Assembly (NCBI RefSeq): GCF_019969845.1
Contig: NZ_JAHXYR010000008.1
Coordinates: 62,001-126,000, forward strand
Length of the DNA: 64,000 nt
Direction: 5' to 3'
Source of the DNA: Sphingobacterium sp. GVS05A
GTDB taxonomy: Bacteria > Bacteroidota > Bacteroidia > Sphingobacteriales > Sphingobacteriaceae
In this document: positions 34,139-42,851 of the stretch, piece by piece
Numbering within the stretch: the stretch's first letter is position 1
Layout of the letters: each line of letters begins with the position of its first letter
Position numbers and translations under genes: made by a program
Notes under the pieces: generated by a model
What the model saw: the letters and a program-made list of their open reading frames with translations, nothing else
Databases searched by the model: none
What the model was told of the DNA's origin: nothing

Positions 34139-34602
34139 TATTTTGGTATTACTGTCAATCCAATATCTGTAATTTCCTGCAAAGGATTATCTCGCATATT
34201 CTGTTCAATGGATATCGTATATAATCCTGTATCTGGAAATACGTAATCTTGATGAATGATAGATTGCTGATTGTAAAGACTGCCTGATGATTTTCCAATC
34301 CACTTTCCATCTGATTTTGCCAATTTAATTTCCTTACGGAAGGTATTTGTTTTTTTATCTGGGCCCTGCTGGTAAATCAAAACAAAGAGATTAGAAAAAG
34401 CATATTCAGGTGTATGGCGTACATCTATAAGTACATCGTATTTTTTTGTCTTGTCGCTAATGTGGAATTGAAAACTAGGATGTGAGGTATATAGCCACGT
34501 CTTATTTTCGATAGGTTTATTTTCATTGATAATAGCAGTTTGGTCACAGGATGTCCATAAACCAATACATAAAATTCCAAAAAGAAAAGCCTTTAGTTTC
34601 AT
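34138..34602 (-). CDS. gldH: Gliding motility lipoprotein GldH
   Basis: I start at ATG 34602 (MKLKAFLFGILCIGLW), a lipoprotein signal with lipobox LWTSC at about residues 15-19, giving 154 residues. The mature part has NKTWLYTSHPSFQFHISD, VLIDVRHTPEYAFSNLFVLI and GLYTISIEQNMRDNPL, matching GldH. GldH is a periplasmic-facing outer-membrane lipoprotein needed for gliding and type IX secretion in Flavobacterium, but GldH-like genes are also kept in non-gliding Bacteroidota. A perfect 12-bp hairpin separates it from ricT upstream. It is coupled to lpxK. Confidence 0.88.
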   Translation of the reverse strand: MKLKAFLFGILCIGLWTSCDQTAIINENKPIENKTWLYTSHPSFQFHISDKTKKYDVLIDVRHTPEYAFSNLFVLIYQQGPDKKTNTFRKEIKLAKSDGKWIGKSSGSLYNQQSIIHQDYVFPDTGLYTISIEQNMRDNPLQEITDIGLTVIPK

Positions 34603-34620
34603 TTTAAATCTATATAAATA

Positions 34621-34654
34621 GAATATGCCTAACATTTTAAAATTAGGCATATTC
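34621..34654 (-). promoter_or_regulatory. 12-bp perfect hairpin between ricT and gldH
   Basis: GAATATGCCTAA at 34621-34632 is perfectly inverted at 34643-34654. It lies between the ricT stop (34658) and the gldH start (34602), and no strong T-run follows on the minus strand. It might act as a partial terminator or an RNA-processing site that sets the ratio of the two products. Confidence 0.6.
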
Positions 34655-34657
34655 GTT

Positions 34658-36040
34658 TTATTCTGTTTTTGAGGCAGGATTGTTATTGTTGCCTTTGTTT
34701 TTATTTCTATGACGATTAAAGCGTTTTTTAGGTTTATTATTTTGACCCTCTTTATTCTCTTTGCTCGCTGTTGCAGGATTTGTACTATCCGGATTGCTTT
34801 GCTGTTTGGCCACTACCTGTTTTGGTGGATTTTGTTCAGCCTTATCACTTTTCTGGCCGCTTTTGTTTTCCGGTTTAGCATTATTGCTTTTGGTTTTCCG
34901 TTTTTTCTTTCTTTTGTTGCGGTCATCCAAACGTGTTAAACTATCTTGACCGACTACATTTTCATAATCGTAGTTGATAATTTTTTCCTCTCGGATATCT
35001 TCGGTTTCTATTGCGCTTGATATGGCTTCTGGTTTAATACCCTGCTTATTCATTTCGACAAGTTCTTTGACTTGTTGAACTGACATTGCAATCCAGTTTT
35101 CTGCTCCTGGGAAAGAAAACCACATCATTTTTTTGAAGATATCGGTTTTTTGGAGATAAGCCACACCTTTTAGTGTTTCAATACGGTCAATATTGTTAGG
35201 AATATCTTTCAATGCGTCCATATAACTATCCAATTCATAATTGAGACAGCATTTTAACTTACCGCATTGTCCAGCTAGCTTTAAGGTATTCAATGATAAA
35301 TTTTGGTAGCGGGCTGCAGAGGTGGAAACGGTTTTAAAATCCGTTAACCAAGTAGAACAACATAGTTCACGTCCACACGATCCAATACCGCCAAGACGGC
35401 TCGCTTCCTGACGCATACCGATCTGGCGCATTTCAATCCGTATACGGAATGCTTCAGCCATTTTTTTGATCAATTCACGAAAATCCACACGGCCCTCTGC
35501 AGTATAATAGAACGTTGCTTTTGTTTTATCTCCCTGATAGTCTACATCCGAAATTTTCATTAATAAGCCTAGATCCAAAGCAAGTTTACGTGCTTTATGC
35601 ATGGTTTCCCATTCAAGATCTTTCGCTGCATTATACTTTTCTACATCCACTTCATTTGGCTTCCGATAGATCTTTTTTGTTACCAATTCAGGGGTAACAT
35701 TGTTCTTTTTTAATTGCAATCGAACCAATTCACCCGTCAAGGAAACGTGGCCAACGTCATATCCCCCTGTTGAGGGCTCTACAACGACCATTTCTCCCAT
35801 TTCAAGGTATAGGTTGTCTACATTAATAAAGAAATCCTTTCGAGATCCTTTGAATCGTACTTCTACGATATTGAATGGTTTATAGTTTGATGGCATATCC
35901 ATATCGGAAAGCCAGTCATATACATCTAATTTATTACATCCGCTAGTCATGCAAGAGCCATTATTTTGACATCCTGCTGGTGTACCACTTGCTGTGGTAG
36001 TACCGCAACCTCCGCCGGATGAGCAACTGCCACATCCCAT
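34658..36040 (-). CDS. ricT: RicT (YaaT/PSP1) family protein
   Basis: A 460-residue protein. The N-terminus is Cys-rich, MGCGSCSSGGGCG followed by several more Cys, and is likely to bind an Fe-S cluster. The PSP1 C-terminal domain is recognisable by VVEPSTGGYDVGHVSLTGELV, KATFYYTAEGRVDFRELIKK, RLGGIGSCGRELCCSTWL and GQCGKLKCCLNYE, all with conserved Cys pairs. In Bacillus the RicA/F/T complex stimulates RNase Y mRNA processing; the role in Bacteroidota is untested. A long Lys/Asn/Gln-rich disordered tail occupies residues from about 380 on. It lies 10 bp after holB. Confidence 0.93.
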   Translation of the reverse strand: MGCGSCSSGGGCGTTTASGTPAGCQNNGSCMTSGCNKLDVYDWLSDMDMPSNYKPFNIVEVRFKGSRKDFFINVDNLYLEMGEMVVVEPSTGGYDVGHVSLTGELVRLQLKKNNVTPELVTKKIYRKPNEVDVEKYNAAKDLEWETMHKARKLALDLGLLMKISDVDYQGDKTKATFYYTAEGRVDFRELIKKMAEAFRIRIEMRQIGMRQEASRLGGIGSCGRELCCSTWLTDFKTVSTSAARYQNLSLNTLKLAGQCGKLKCCLNYELDSYMDALKDIPNNIDRIETLKGVAYLQKTDIFKKMMWFSFPGAENWIAMSVQQVKELVEMNKQGIKPEAISSAIETEDIREEKIINYDYENVVGQDSLTRLDDRNKRKKKRKTKSNNAKPENKSGQKSDKAEQNPPKQVVAKQQSNPDSTNPATASKENKEGQNNKPKKRFNRHRNKNKGNNNNPASKTE

Positions 36041-36050
36041 AGTTTTCTAT

Positions 36051-37193
36051 TTATATATATTGAGTTCCTTTCGGAAACGTTTTGTATTTGTATATTAATG
36101 TTAATTGCAAAGATAAATCTAAAAATAATATTTTAGGGTTTGCATTTCTTTCTACAAAATAATGCGTTTCCTCAAATAGATTTATTGTTTCTTCAATTTG
36201 TTCTATGCTATAATGTACTGCAAATTTTTGGACAAAATCCAATTCTTTGGTAGGTAAAAATACGAGACTGGAGAGCCCTTCCTTAATCAAAATAATCTGC
36301 CGCATCATGTTGATCGCATAAAAAAGAAAGCTCTTTTGATTTTCGCGACCCATTTTGGACAAATCCTCTTCAACTAAAGAAATCATGTTTGTTCCTGCGT
36401 CCGATACGATAAATCGCAGCCAGTTTACCAGAATACCAAAATGATTATTGGTCTGTGTATTGAGTTGATTAAGCGCTTCCTGTAAGTTTCCATCAGCTAT
36501 AAAAGCTATTTCAGATGCTTCCTGATCAGAAAGATGTTGCGCAGTCTTCAAATACTGTGAGACTTCGGTATGGTCCAGTTTCTTAATTTTGACCAGTTGT
36601 GTCCGAGAAATAATGGTATTTAAAATTTTATCTTGATTCTCTGCAACCAAAATAAATAGCGTTTTTTCGGGCGGTTCTTCAATCAATTTTAATAATGCGT
36701 TGCCTTGGGTATCCAAGTATTCGGGCAACCACATGATCAACACTTTATATTCAGCTTCAAAAGCTTTAAGACTCAATTTCTTTATGATACCATGTGCTTC
36801 AGCAATATTAATATTGACCTGTTTATTATCTGCATCCAACTGATTTCGCCAGTATTCCAAACCCATATAGGGATTGGTTAAAAAGGACTTTCGCCAGTTT
36901 TCAGCATAATCTGTCGCTGTATCTTCTTTGTGTTTGGCAATAAAAGGATAAGACATGTGCAAATCTGGATGAATCAGCTTGCCGTATTTTCGGCAAGAGG
37001 CACATTCGCCACAACTATCCGTAGTTTGTTTATTTTCACAGTTTAAAAACTGAGCATATGCATAAGCTAGTGCAAGGCTTCCGGAGCCCTCAGGGCCTAG
37101 AAATAATTGCGCATGGCTCACACGGTTTTCATGAACCGTACGAACAAGATGTTCTTTGATGTCTTTATGCCCAATGATATCTTTAAACTGCAT
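36051..37193 (-). CDS. holB: DNA polymerase III subunit delta'
   Basis: This is the clamp-loader subunit delta'. The 380-residue protein starts MQFKDIIGHKDIKEHLVRTV, a RuvB/clamp-loader-like beginning, and has LFLGPEGSGSLALAYAYAQFL, a degenerate Walker A without the Lys, as is usual for delta'. The zinc module is NCENKQTTDSCGECASCRK near residue 53. Sensor motifs are NALLKLIEEPPEKTLFILV near residue 165 and IISRTQLVKIK. Within the window it belongs to the same neighbourhood as dnaA and dnaN but on the opposite strand. It heads the holB-ricT-gldH-lpxK run. Confidence 0.92.
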   Translation of the reverse strand: MQFKDIIGHKDIKEHLVRTVHENRVSHAQLFLGPEGSGSLALAYAYAQFLNCENKQTTDSCGECASCRKYGKLIHPDLHMSYPFIAKHKEDTATDYAENWRKSFLTNPYMGLEYWRNQLDADNKQVNINIAEAHGIIKKLSLKAFEAEYKVLIMWLPEYLDTQGNALLKLIEEPPEKTLFILVAENQDKILNTIISRTQLVKIKKLDHTEVSQYLKTAQHLSDQEASEIAFIADGNLQEALNQLNTQTNNHFGILVNWLRFIVSDAGTNMISLVEEDLSKMGRENQKSFLFYAINMMRQIILIKEGLSSLVFLPTKELDFVQKFAVHYSIEQIEETINLFEETHYFVERNANPKILFLDLSLQLTLIYKYKTFPKGTQYI

Positions 37194-37402
37194 ACACTAC
37201 TGCTATTATACAAATGTAATAAATATTGTGATTTATCAGGGTGAATTTGCTTTCTATACTTTTGAAAGCGTGCTTATTAATTGAAATACAATCGCTTATT
37301 TAAGTGCAATAAATCTTCGTATGTGGAAAGAAAGGCATTTACAAATCTCAAAAATATTGATTAATTTGTGTATTATTGCACATAATAATTAGTAATTAGG
37401 AA

Positions 37403-38524
37403 ATGAGATTCATTGTATCAACATCAATTTTATTAAAGCAGTTACAAGCTATCAATGGAGCATCTAGTACAAGTACTGTTTTACCGATATTGGAAAACTT
37501 TCTTTTTGAAATAAAAGACAATAACTTGACTATTTCTGCTACGGATTTGCAGACGAGTATGGTTACTTCTTTGCAGATTGAAGCAAAAGAAGAAGGAAGA
37601 GTAGCTATGCCTTCTAAGATTTTGATAGAAACACTAAAAACTCTCCCAGATCAGCCCGTTGCTTTTTCAGTAGACATGAACACATTGGCTATTGAAATCA
37701 GTGCAGGTGATGGTAAATATAAATTGAGCGGAGAAAATGCAGATGATTTTCCTAAAATTCCTTCTATTGATAACGGATCTATTATAGAAATGCCAGCTCC
37801 GGTTCTTTCGGAGGCTATCAGTAAGACTATCTTTGCGGTAAGTAACGATGAATTGAGACCAGCGATGTCTGGGGTTTTAGTGCAATTGGCTGAGAAAAAT
37901 GTGACTTTTGTTTCTACAGATGCACATAAATTGGTACGATACACAAGATCGGATATCAGTGCTGAAAAACCTGCTTCACTTATTCTACCTAAGAAAGCAC
38001 TTTCTTTATTAAAATCGTCATTACCATCAGATGATACAAAAGTATCTATCGAATATAATCAGACTAATGCATTTTTTAGTTTTGGTAATATCAATCTGAT
38101 CTGTCGTTTGATCGACGAGCGTTACCCTGACTATGCTGCGGTAATTCCTCAGGTCAATCCAAATAAGCTGACGGTTGATAGATTACTTTTCTTAAACACT
38201 TTGAGAAGAGTTGTTATTTTCGCAAATAAGACAACACATCAAGTACGATTGAAGATATCAGGTAGCGAATTGAATATCTCTGCTGAAGATTTGGATTTCT
38301 CCAACGAAGCACACGAGCGTTTGTCTTGTCAATTTGAGGGAGATGATATGGAGATCGGATTTAACGCGAAATTTTTGGTTGAAATGCTAAATAACCTTGA
38401 AAGCGAAGAGGTTGTTATCGAAATGAGTACACCAAACCGTGCCGGTTTATTGATTCCTGCGACATCTGAAGATCATGAGGATATTTTGATGTTGGTTATG
38501 CCAGTGATGTTAAATAACGCTTAA
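37403..38524 (+). CDS. dnaN: DNA polymerase III beta subunit (sliding clamp)
   Basis: DnaN is the ring-shaped clamp that tethers DNA polymerase III to DNA. The 373-residue length is normal for the three-domain protein. Family signs are MRFIVSTSILLKQLQAINGA at the start, VLPILENFLFEI, ISATDLQTSM, KAISKTIFAVSNDELRPAMSG, VSTDAHKLVRY and the C-terminal LMLVMPVML close to the MPMR motif of other clamps. It stands 6 kb from dnaA instead of directly behind it. The -7-like box TATTATTG lies about 30 bp before the ATG. Confidence 0.97.
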   Translation: MRFIVSTSILLKQLQAINGASSTSTVLPILENFLFEIKDNNLTISATDLQTSMVTSLQIEAKEEGRVAMPSKILIETLKTLPDQPVAFSVDMNTLAIEISAGDGKYKLSGENADDFPKIPSIDNGSIIEMPAPVLSEAISKTIFAVSNDELRPAMSGVLVQLAEKNVTFVSTDAHKLVRYTRSDISAEKPASLILPKKALSLLKSSLPSDDTKVSIEYNQTNAFFSFGNINLICRLIDERYPDYAAVIPQVNPNKLTVDRLLFLNTLRRVVIFANKTTHQVRLKISGSELNISAEDLDFSNEAHERLSCQFEGDDMEIGFNAKFLVEMLNNLESEEVVIEMSTPNRAGLLIPATSEDHEDILMLVMPVMLNNA

Positions 38525-38538
38525 TCTTCTTATCGGTT

Positions 38539-39201
38539 TTGGAAATAATTACACATCTTATTGACTTTATTCTCCATATTGATAAACATTTGGTTGAAAT
38601 TGTCAATGATTATCAATTATGGACATACCTTATTTTGTTTCTTATCATTTTTGTGGAAACGGGTGTGGTCGTAATGCCTTTTTTACCTGGAGATTCTTTG
38701 CTGTTTGCTGGCGGAATGCTTGCTGCACAACCGAATGAATTGAATGTTTGGTTGATGATATTGATTCTGCTGATTGCTGCAATATCAGGCGACTCTCTTA
38801 ACTATTCCATCGGAAAGCATTTTGGGATGCGATTGACAAAATTCAAACTTTTTGGAAAACAGGTTGTCAAGGATGAACAGATTGCCAAGACACACGCTTT
38901 CTATGAAAAGTATGGAAGTAAAACGATTGTTATAGCTCGTTTCGTACCCATTGTACGTACTTTAGCACCATTTGTTGGTGGTATTGGCAAGATGAATTAT
39001 GGTACTTTCATTACTTACAATATAGTAGGAGCTGTGTTGTGGGTGGGCGGCATTACATTAGCCGGCTATTTTTTGGGTAATATTCCAATTATTCGAGATA
39101 ACTTTTCGAAAGTGGTACTACTGATCATTTTTATTTCAGTACTGCCTATTATATTTGAGTTGGTAAAAGAAAAAATAAAAACTAAAAAGGGAGTTCAATA
39201 G
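38539..39201 (+). CDS. DedA family membrane protein (copy 1, TTG start)
   Basis: A 220-residue polytopic protein of the DedA/SNARE-associated family, which are half-transporters linked to membrane lipid scrambling and envelope homeostasis. The start is TTG at 38539, supported by the paralogue downstream, whose ATG-started N-terminus (MEIVSQLVDFILHIDQHL) aligns residue for residue with MEIITHLIDFILHIDKHL. The family motifs are FVETGVVVMPFLPGDSLLFAGG and FYEKYGSKTIVIARFVPIVR with the conserved Arg and Pro, then FVGGIGKMNYGTF. The stop codon lies inside the following terminator hairpin. Confidence 0.92.
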   Translation: MEIITHLIDFILHIDKHLVEIVNDYQLWTYLILFLIIFVETGVVVMPFLPGDSLLFAGGMLAAQPNELNVWLMILILLIAAISGDSLNYSIGKHFGMRLTKFKLFGKQVVKDEQIAKTHAFYEKYGSKTIVIARFVPIVRTLAPFVGGIGKMNYGTFITYNIVGAVLWVGGITLAGYFLGNIPIIRDNFSKVVLLIIFISVLPIIFELVKEKIKTKKGVQ

Positions 39202-39217
39202 GACTCCCTTTTTTTAT
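39184..39217 (+). terminator. Terminator between the two DedA genes
   Basis: AAGGGAGT at 39187-39194 pairs with 39203-39210, flanked by A-run and T-run. The stop codon of the first DedA gene (39199-39201) lies within the loop. Confidence 0.85.
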
Positions 39218-39226
39218 TTATCAAAT

Positions 39227-39874
39227 ATGGAGATTGTTTCTCAGCTGGTCGATTTTATCCTACATATTGATCAACACCTGTTGCAGATTGTCAATACCTA
39301 TGCTGGATGGACCTATTTCATTCTATTCATGATTATCTTTGCTGAAACGGGATTTGTGGTTACACCATTCCTTCCGGGGGATTCAGTATTATTTGCATTG
39401 GGAGCCATTATTGCCCGACCAGAAAGCAACCTTTCACTGTCACTTTTCCTATTTATTCTAATATGTGCGGCTATTTCTGGCGATTTTGTGAATTATGAGA
39501 TAGGTAAATATTTTGGAATTCGAGTTTTTAAACCAGACTCAAAAATTTTTAAACCATCCTATCTTCAAAAAACACAAGATTTCTATGCAAAATATGGTAC
39601 TAAAACCATTGTTTATGCTCGTTTTGTACCTATCGTCCGAACCTTTGCCCCTTTTGTAGCTGGTATTGGCAAAATGCCATACCGCATTTTTGGCAAATAC
39701 AATATAGCAGGTGGTATATTATGGGTATCGTTATTTATTCTAGCGGGTTACTTTTTTGGGCAGATTCCTTTTTTCAAGCAGAATTTTTCCCTAGTTGTAT
39801 TAGCTATCATATTTATTAGCCTAATACCCATGTTGATACAGTTTTTAGCGGTTAAAAGGTCAAAAAAAGATTAA
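39227..39874 (+). CDS. DedA family membrane protein (copy 2)
   Basis: A 215-residue paralogue of the preceding gene, with matching motifs FAETGFVVTPFLPGDSVLFALG, FYAKYGTKTIVYARFVPIVR and FVAGIGKMPYRIF. Three to four hydrophobic segments and a re-entrant region are predicted by eye. The two genes share their N-termini and motif order but differ in the middle (residues 70-110), so the duplication is not recent. The separate terminator between them suggests independent expression. The spacer to the CAP gene is 43 bp. Confidence 0.92.
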   Translation: MEIVSQLVDFILHIDQHLLQIVNTYAGWTYFILFMIIFAETGFVVTPFLPGDSVLFALGAIIARPESNLSLSLFLFILICAAISGDFVNYEIGKYFGIRVFKPDSKIFKPSYLQKTQDFYAKYGTKTIVYARFVPIVRTFAPFVAGIGKMPYRIFGKYNIAGGILWVSLFILAGYFFGQIPFFKQNFSLVVLAIIFISLIPMLIQFLAVKRSKKD

Positions 39875-39917
39875 ACGTTAAATACTAAAGTCAGTCTTTT
39901 AAGGTTAAAGGATTGAT

Positions 39918-40490
39918 ATGAAATACTTCATTTTAGCATTTACCTTATTTGTCACACAGCTTGCTTCAGGGCAACGTGTCTCTGTCGATCGGCGCCAAGC
40001 AAAAGAAGCTTATGATCTGTTGAATAAAATCCGAACAAATCCCGAGAAATATAAAAAGGAATTAAAGCTATTCAATCTACAAAAGGTTACCCGAACAAAG
40101 CTTAATTGGAACAAGCAGCTTGCCGAAGTTGCAGAGTATCGGGCTAAAGATATGGCCAAACGGTCTTATTTTGATCATGTCTCTCCTGAAGGCTATGGAC
40201 CCAATTATTTTATCGAAGAAGCTGGATACGAGTTAAATCAGTCTTGGCTAAAAAAAAGGAGCGCCAATAATTTTGAATCCATTGCCGCTAATCGTGCTAG
40301 TGCAACCGATGCTATTAAAGCATTGATTATCGGAAGAGAAGCGCCAGGTTATCATCATCGTACGCATTTATTGGGTATGGATCAATGGAACGGATCACTA
40401 TATGATATCGGGATTGGTTATGTGAAGTGTAAGGGAGCTAGTCCTTATGAAAGCTATCTCGTTGTTATTATTGCAAAGCATGATTGGTAA
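39918..40490 (+). CDS. Secreted CAP-domain protein
   Basis: A 190-residue protein with a signal peptide (MKYFILAFTLFVTQLASGQ). The CAP (SCP/PR-1/Ag5) domain starts with AKEAYDLLNKIRTNPEKYKK and has LNWNKQLAEVAEYRAKDMAKR, YFDHVSPEGYGPN, a Glu in ESIAANR, and HHRTHLLGMDQWN. The usual H-E-H metal-site residues thus appear to be present. Bacterial CAP proteins are extracellular and of mostly unknown activity. It follows the DedA genes on the same strand with no clear terminator after it. Confidence 0.88.
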   Translation: MKYFILAFTLFVTQLASGQRVSVDRRQAKEAYDLLNKIRTNPEKYKKELKLFNLQKVTRTKLNWNKQLAEVAEYRAKDMAKRSYFDHVSPEGYGPNYFIEEAGYELNQSWLKKRSANNFESIAANRASATDAIKALIIGREAPGYHHRTHLLGMDQWNGSLYDIGIGYVKCKGASPYESYLVVIIAKHDW

Positions 40491-40572
40491 ATAAACTATC
40501 GTATTTGGAGGTAATTTGAGGAGTGTCAGCAATTAATCTATGTTGCGTCTTCAACTTTTATTCGAAAAGTCA

Positions 40573-40580
40573 TACCTTTG
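40573..40580 (+). promoter_or_regulatory. Putative -7 box directly in front of yicC
   Basis: TACCTTTG matches the Bacteroidota -7 consensus TAnnTTTG exactly and ends three bases before the ATG at 40584. With a start about 5-7 bases beyond it, the mRNA would begin at or very near the ATG. No convincing -33 TTTG is seen. Confidence 0.5.
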
Positions 40581-40583
40581 CAT

Positions 40584-41459
40584 ATGATAAAATCCATGAC
40601 AGGATATGGCACGGCTTCCAAAGAGAACGGTAAAGTCAAATATAGTGTCGAAATAAAGTCCTTAAATTCAAAATTCCTTGAATTAAATCTTCGTCTGCCT
40701 AAAGTAGTTTCGGACAAAGAATTGACCTTGCGCACCGAATGCAGTAAGCTTATTGAACGCGGAAAAGTTAACCTGAACGTGACCGTAGAATATGCTGATC
40801 AAACAGCCAAGGCTTCATCTATCAATGCTGATTTACTAAAAAAATATTATGGTCAATTGCAGCAGATCGCAAATGAGCTAAATGATACGAATGTCAATCT
40901 ATTCGAATTGGCGTTAAATATGCCTGAAGTTGTTACCAACAATGACGATACCGTTGATGATGAAGAATCTAGCGTATTGATGGATGCTTTTTATGATGCG
41001 GTAAGACATTTCAATACATTCCGTGAAGATGAAGGAAATGTATTGGCTCAAGATCTAAAAAAGAGAGCTGAAATGATTTTGACCTACCTGGGCGAAGTGG
41101 AAGCACTTGAAGTTGAACGTATCCCTTTGATCAGACAACGTATAGAGCAATTTCTCAATGATAGTGTGGGTAAAGAGAATGTAGATCAGAATCGTTTTGA
41201 ACAGGAGCTTGTTTACTATATAGATAAATTAGATGTCACTGAAGAGAAAGTTAGGTTGCGTTCCCACTGTAACTACTTTCTAAAAGCCTTTGATTCTGAC
41301 GATTCAAATGGTAAGAAATTAGGCTTTATCTCTCAAGAAATGGGCCGTGAAATCAATACTTTGGGATCTAAAGCTAATCACGCAGGTATACAGCAGATTG
41401 TGGTTAGAATGAAGGAAGAATTAGAAAAAATAAAAGAGCAGTTGCTCAACGTATTATAA
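40584..41459 (+). CDS. YicC/YloC family endoribonuclease
   Basis: A 291-residue protein of the YicC/YloC family (endoribonuclease activity was shown for E. coli YicC, and YloC works in Bacillus RNA processing). I chose the ATG at 40584, giving MIKSMTGYGTASKENGK, the conserved start of the family. Other signs are VEIKSLNSKFLELNLRLP, RGKVNLNVTVEY, and the C-terminal GKKLGFISQEMGREINTLGSKA and KEELEKIKEQLLNVL. gmk starts 2 bp after its stop and nadD 8 bp after gmk, a frequent yicC-gmk arrangement. Confidence 0.93.
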   Translation: MIKSMTGYGTASKENGKVKYSVEIKSLNSKFLELNLRLPKVVSDKELTLRTECSKLIERGKVNLNVTVEYADQTAKASSINADLLKKYYGQLQQIANELNDTNVNLFELALNMPEVVTNNDDTVDDEESSVLMDAFYDAVRHFNTFREDEGNVLAQDLKKRAEMILTYLGEVEALEVERIPLIRQRIEQFLNDSVGKENVDQNRFEQELVYYIDKLDVTEEKVRLRSHCNYFLKAFDSDDSNGKKLGFISQEMGREINTLGSKANHAGIQQIVVRMKEELEKIKEQLLNVL

Positions 41460-41461
41460 GG

Positions 41462-42031
41462 ATGAGCGGTAAATTAATTATTTTCTCAGCACCGTCGGGC
41501 GCGGGAAAAACAACTATAGTAAGAGACCTTTTAAGTAAACATGGCGATAAAATAGAATTTTCTATTTCTGCGAGTACCCGTGATCCAAGGGGACAGGAAG
41601 TCGATGGAAAAGACTACTACTTTATGTCCAAAGAAGAATTTTTGCATAAAGTTGCCAAACAAGAGTTTATCGAATTTGAAGAGGTCTATTCAGGTACATT
41701 TTATGGTACTTTGCGTTCCGAAATCGAACGTATCTGGAAAGAGGGTAAAAATGTTATTTTCGATATTGATGTCGTCGGAGGATTACGTCTGAAATCTAAA
41801 TTTCCAGAGCAGGCAATCTCTATATTTGTGCAACCACCATCATTAGAAGTACTTAAAGAACGTCTAACTGGACGTGGCACAGATTCGGAGGAAAAACTAC
41901 AGGAAAGATTTGCCAAAGCGGAATTGGAACTAACCTATGCGAATAAGTTTGATGTAATCTTGAAAAATTTTGACCTCGCGACAGCTTGTGCCGACGCAGA
42001 AGAAATTGTAATGGGCTTCATCAATAAATAA
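41462..42031 (+). CDS. gmk: Guanylate kinase
   Basis: Gmk phosphorylates GMP to GDP with ATP. The 189-residue protein is typical: P-loop IIFSAPSGAGKTTIVRDLL near residue 5, SASTRDPRGQEVDGKDYYFM with the GMP-binding residues, EEVYSGTFYGTLRSEIE and FDIDVVGGLRLKSKFP. The RGTDSEEKLQERF block close to the C-terminus is also conserved. It is the middle gene of the yicC-gmk-nadD run. Confidence 0.97.
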   Translation: MSGKLIIFSAPSGAGKTTIVRDLLSKHGDKIEFSISASTRDPRGQEVDGKDYYFMSKEEFLHKVAKQEFIEFEEVYSGTFYGTLRSEIERIWKEGKNVIFDIDVVGGLRLKSKFPEQAISIFVQPPSLEVLKERLTGRGTDSEEKLQERFAKAELELTYANKFDVILKNFDLATACADAEEIVMGFINK

Positions 42032-42039
42032 GGGGTTAA

Positions 42040-42615
42040 ATGAAAAAAATTGGTTTGTTTTTTGGCTCTTTTAATCCGGTGCATGTTGGGCATTTGATTA
42101 TAGCAAATTACATGGCCAATTTTACTGGACTGGATGAAGTTTGGTTTGTGGTATCTCCACAGAATCCATTTAAGAAAAAATCTACCTTAGCGGATCCCTA
42201 CGATCGTTTAGAGATGTTAAATCTGGCAGTGGAGGATTGTGAACATTTGCGCGTGAGTGATATTGAATTTCATTTACCAGTACCGTCTTATACAATAGAT
42301 ACCTTAACATATCTAAAAGAAAAATATCCAAATAGAGAATTTGTGCTTTTGATGGGGGAGGATATCTTAGAGTCATTGGAAAAATGGAAGAATGCAGAGA
42401 TTATTTTACGCGATTATCATATTTATGTATACCCTCGTCCAGGTTATGATGGGGGAAAACTAAAGGATCATCCTTCCATAACCATGACAGATACACCATT
42501 AATGGAACTCTCTTCTACTTTTCTGCGAAAAGCGATCAAAGAGAATAAGAATATTCAGTTTTTTACGCCGCAAAAAGTTATTGATTTTATAGATAAAAAG
42601 GGCCTTTATTCATAA
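42040..42615 (+). CDS. nadD: Nicotinate-nucleotide adenylyltransferase
   Basis: NadD adenylates nicotinate mononucleotide to deamido-NAD. The 191-residue protein has GLFFGSFNPVHVGHLIIAN with the nucleotidyltransferase HxGH motif near residue 19, a WFVVSPQNPFKKK segment, the FVLLMGEDILESLEKW block, and the LSSTFLRKAIKENK (ISSTxIR-like) motif near residue 163. It is the third NAD biosynthesis gene in this window, with nadB and nadA flanking the putative origin 18 kb away. A weak terminator follows. Confidence 0.95.
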   Translation: MKKIGLFFGSFNPVHVGHLIIANYMANFTGLDEVWFVVSPQNPFKKKSTLADPYDRLEMLNLAVEDCEHLRVSDIEFHLPVPSYTIDTLTYLKEKYPNREFVLLMGEDILESLEKWKNAEIILRDYHIYVYPRPGYDGGKLKDHPSITMTDTPLMELSSTFLRKAIKENKNIQFFTPQKVIDFIDKKGLYS

Positions 42616-42637
42616 GGACCGCAAAATATACAACGTG

Positions 42638-42676
42638 AATCCCTGGATCTCTTAGGAAGTCTGGGGATTTTTGTTT
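42638..42676 (+). terminator. Weak terminator after nadD
   Basis: AATCCC at 42638-42643 can pair with GGGATT at 42664-42669, followed by a T-run. The loop is 20 nt and the stem short, so the call is tentative. Confidence 0.4.
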
Positions 42677-42851
42677 TCTATGTCGTTAGAAAGCTAATTG
42701 TGCAGCACATGGCTTTGGACGATGTAGATATATCGAAAGTGATACCTTTATAGATCAGAAGGGAATAAAATTTATGGTATTAGATTTAACAAATGAAATT
42801 GTTTTTGGTAGGAATAATTTCTTTACTTTTAAATAGCATTATGTATACTTT

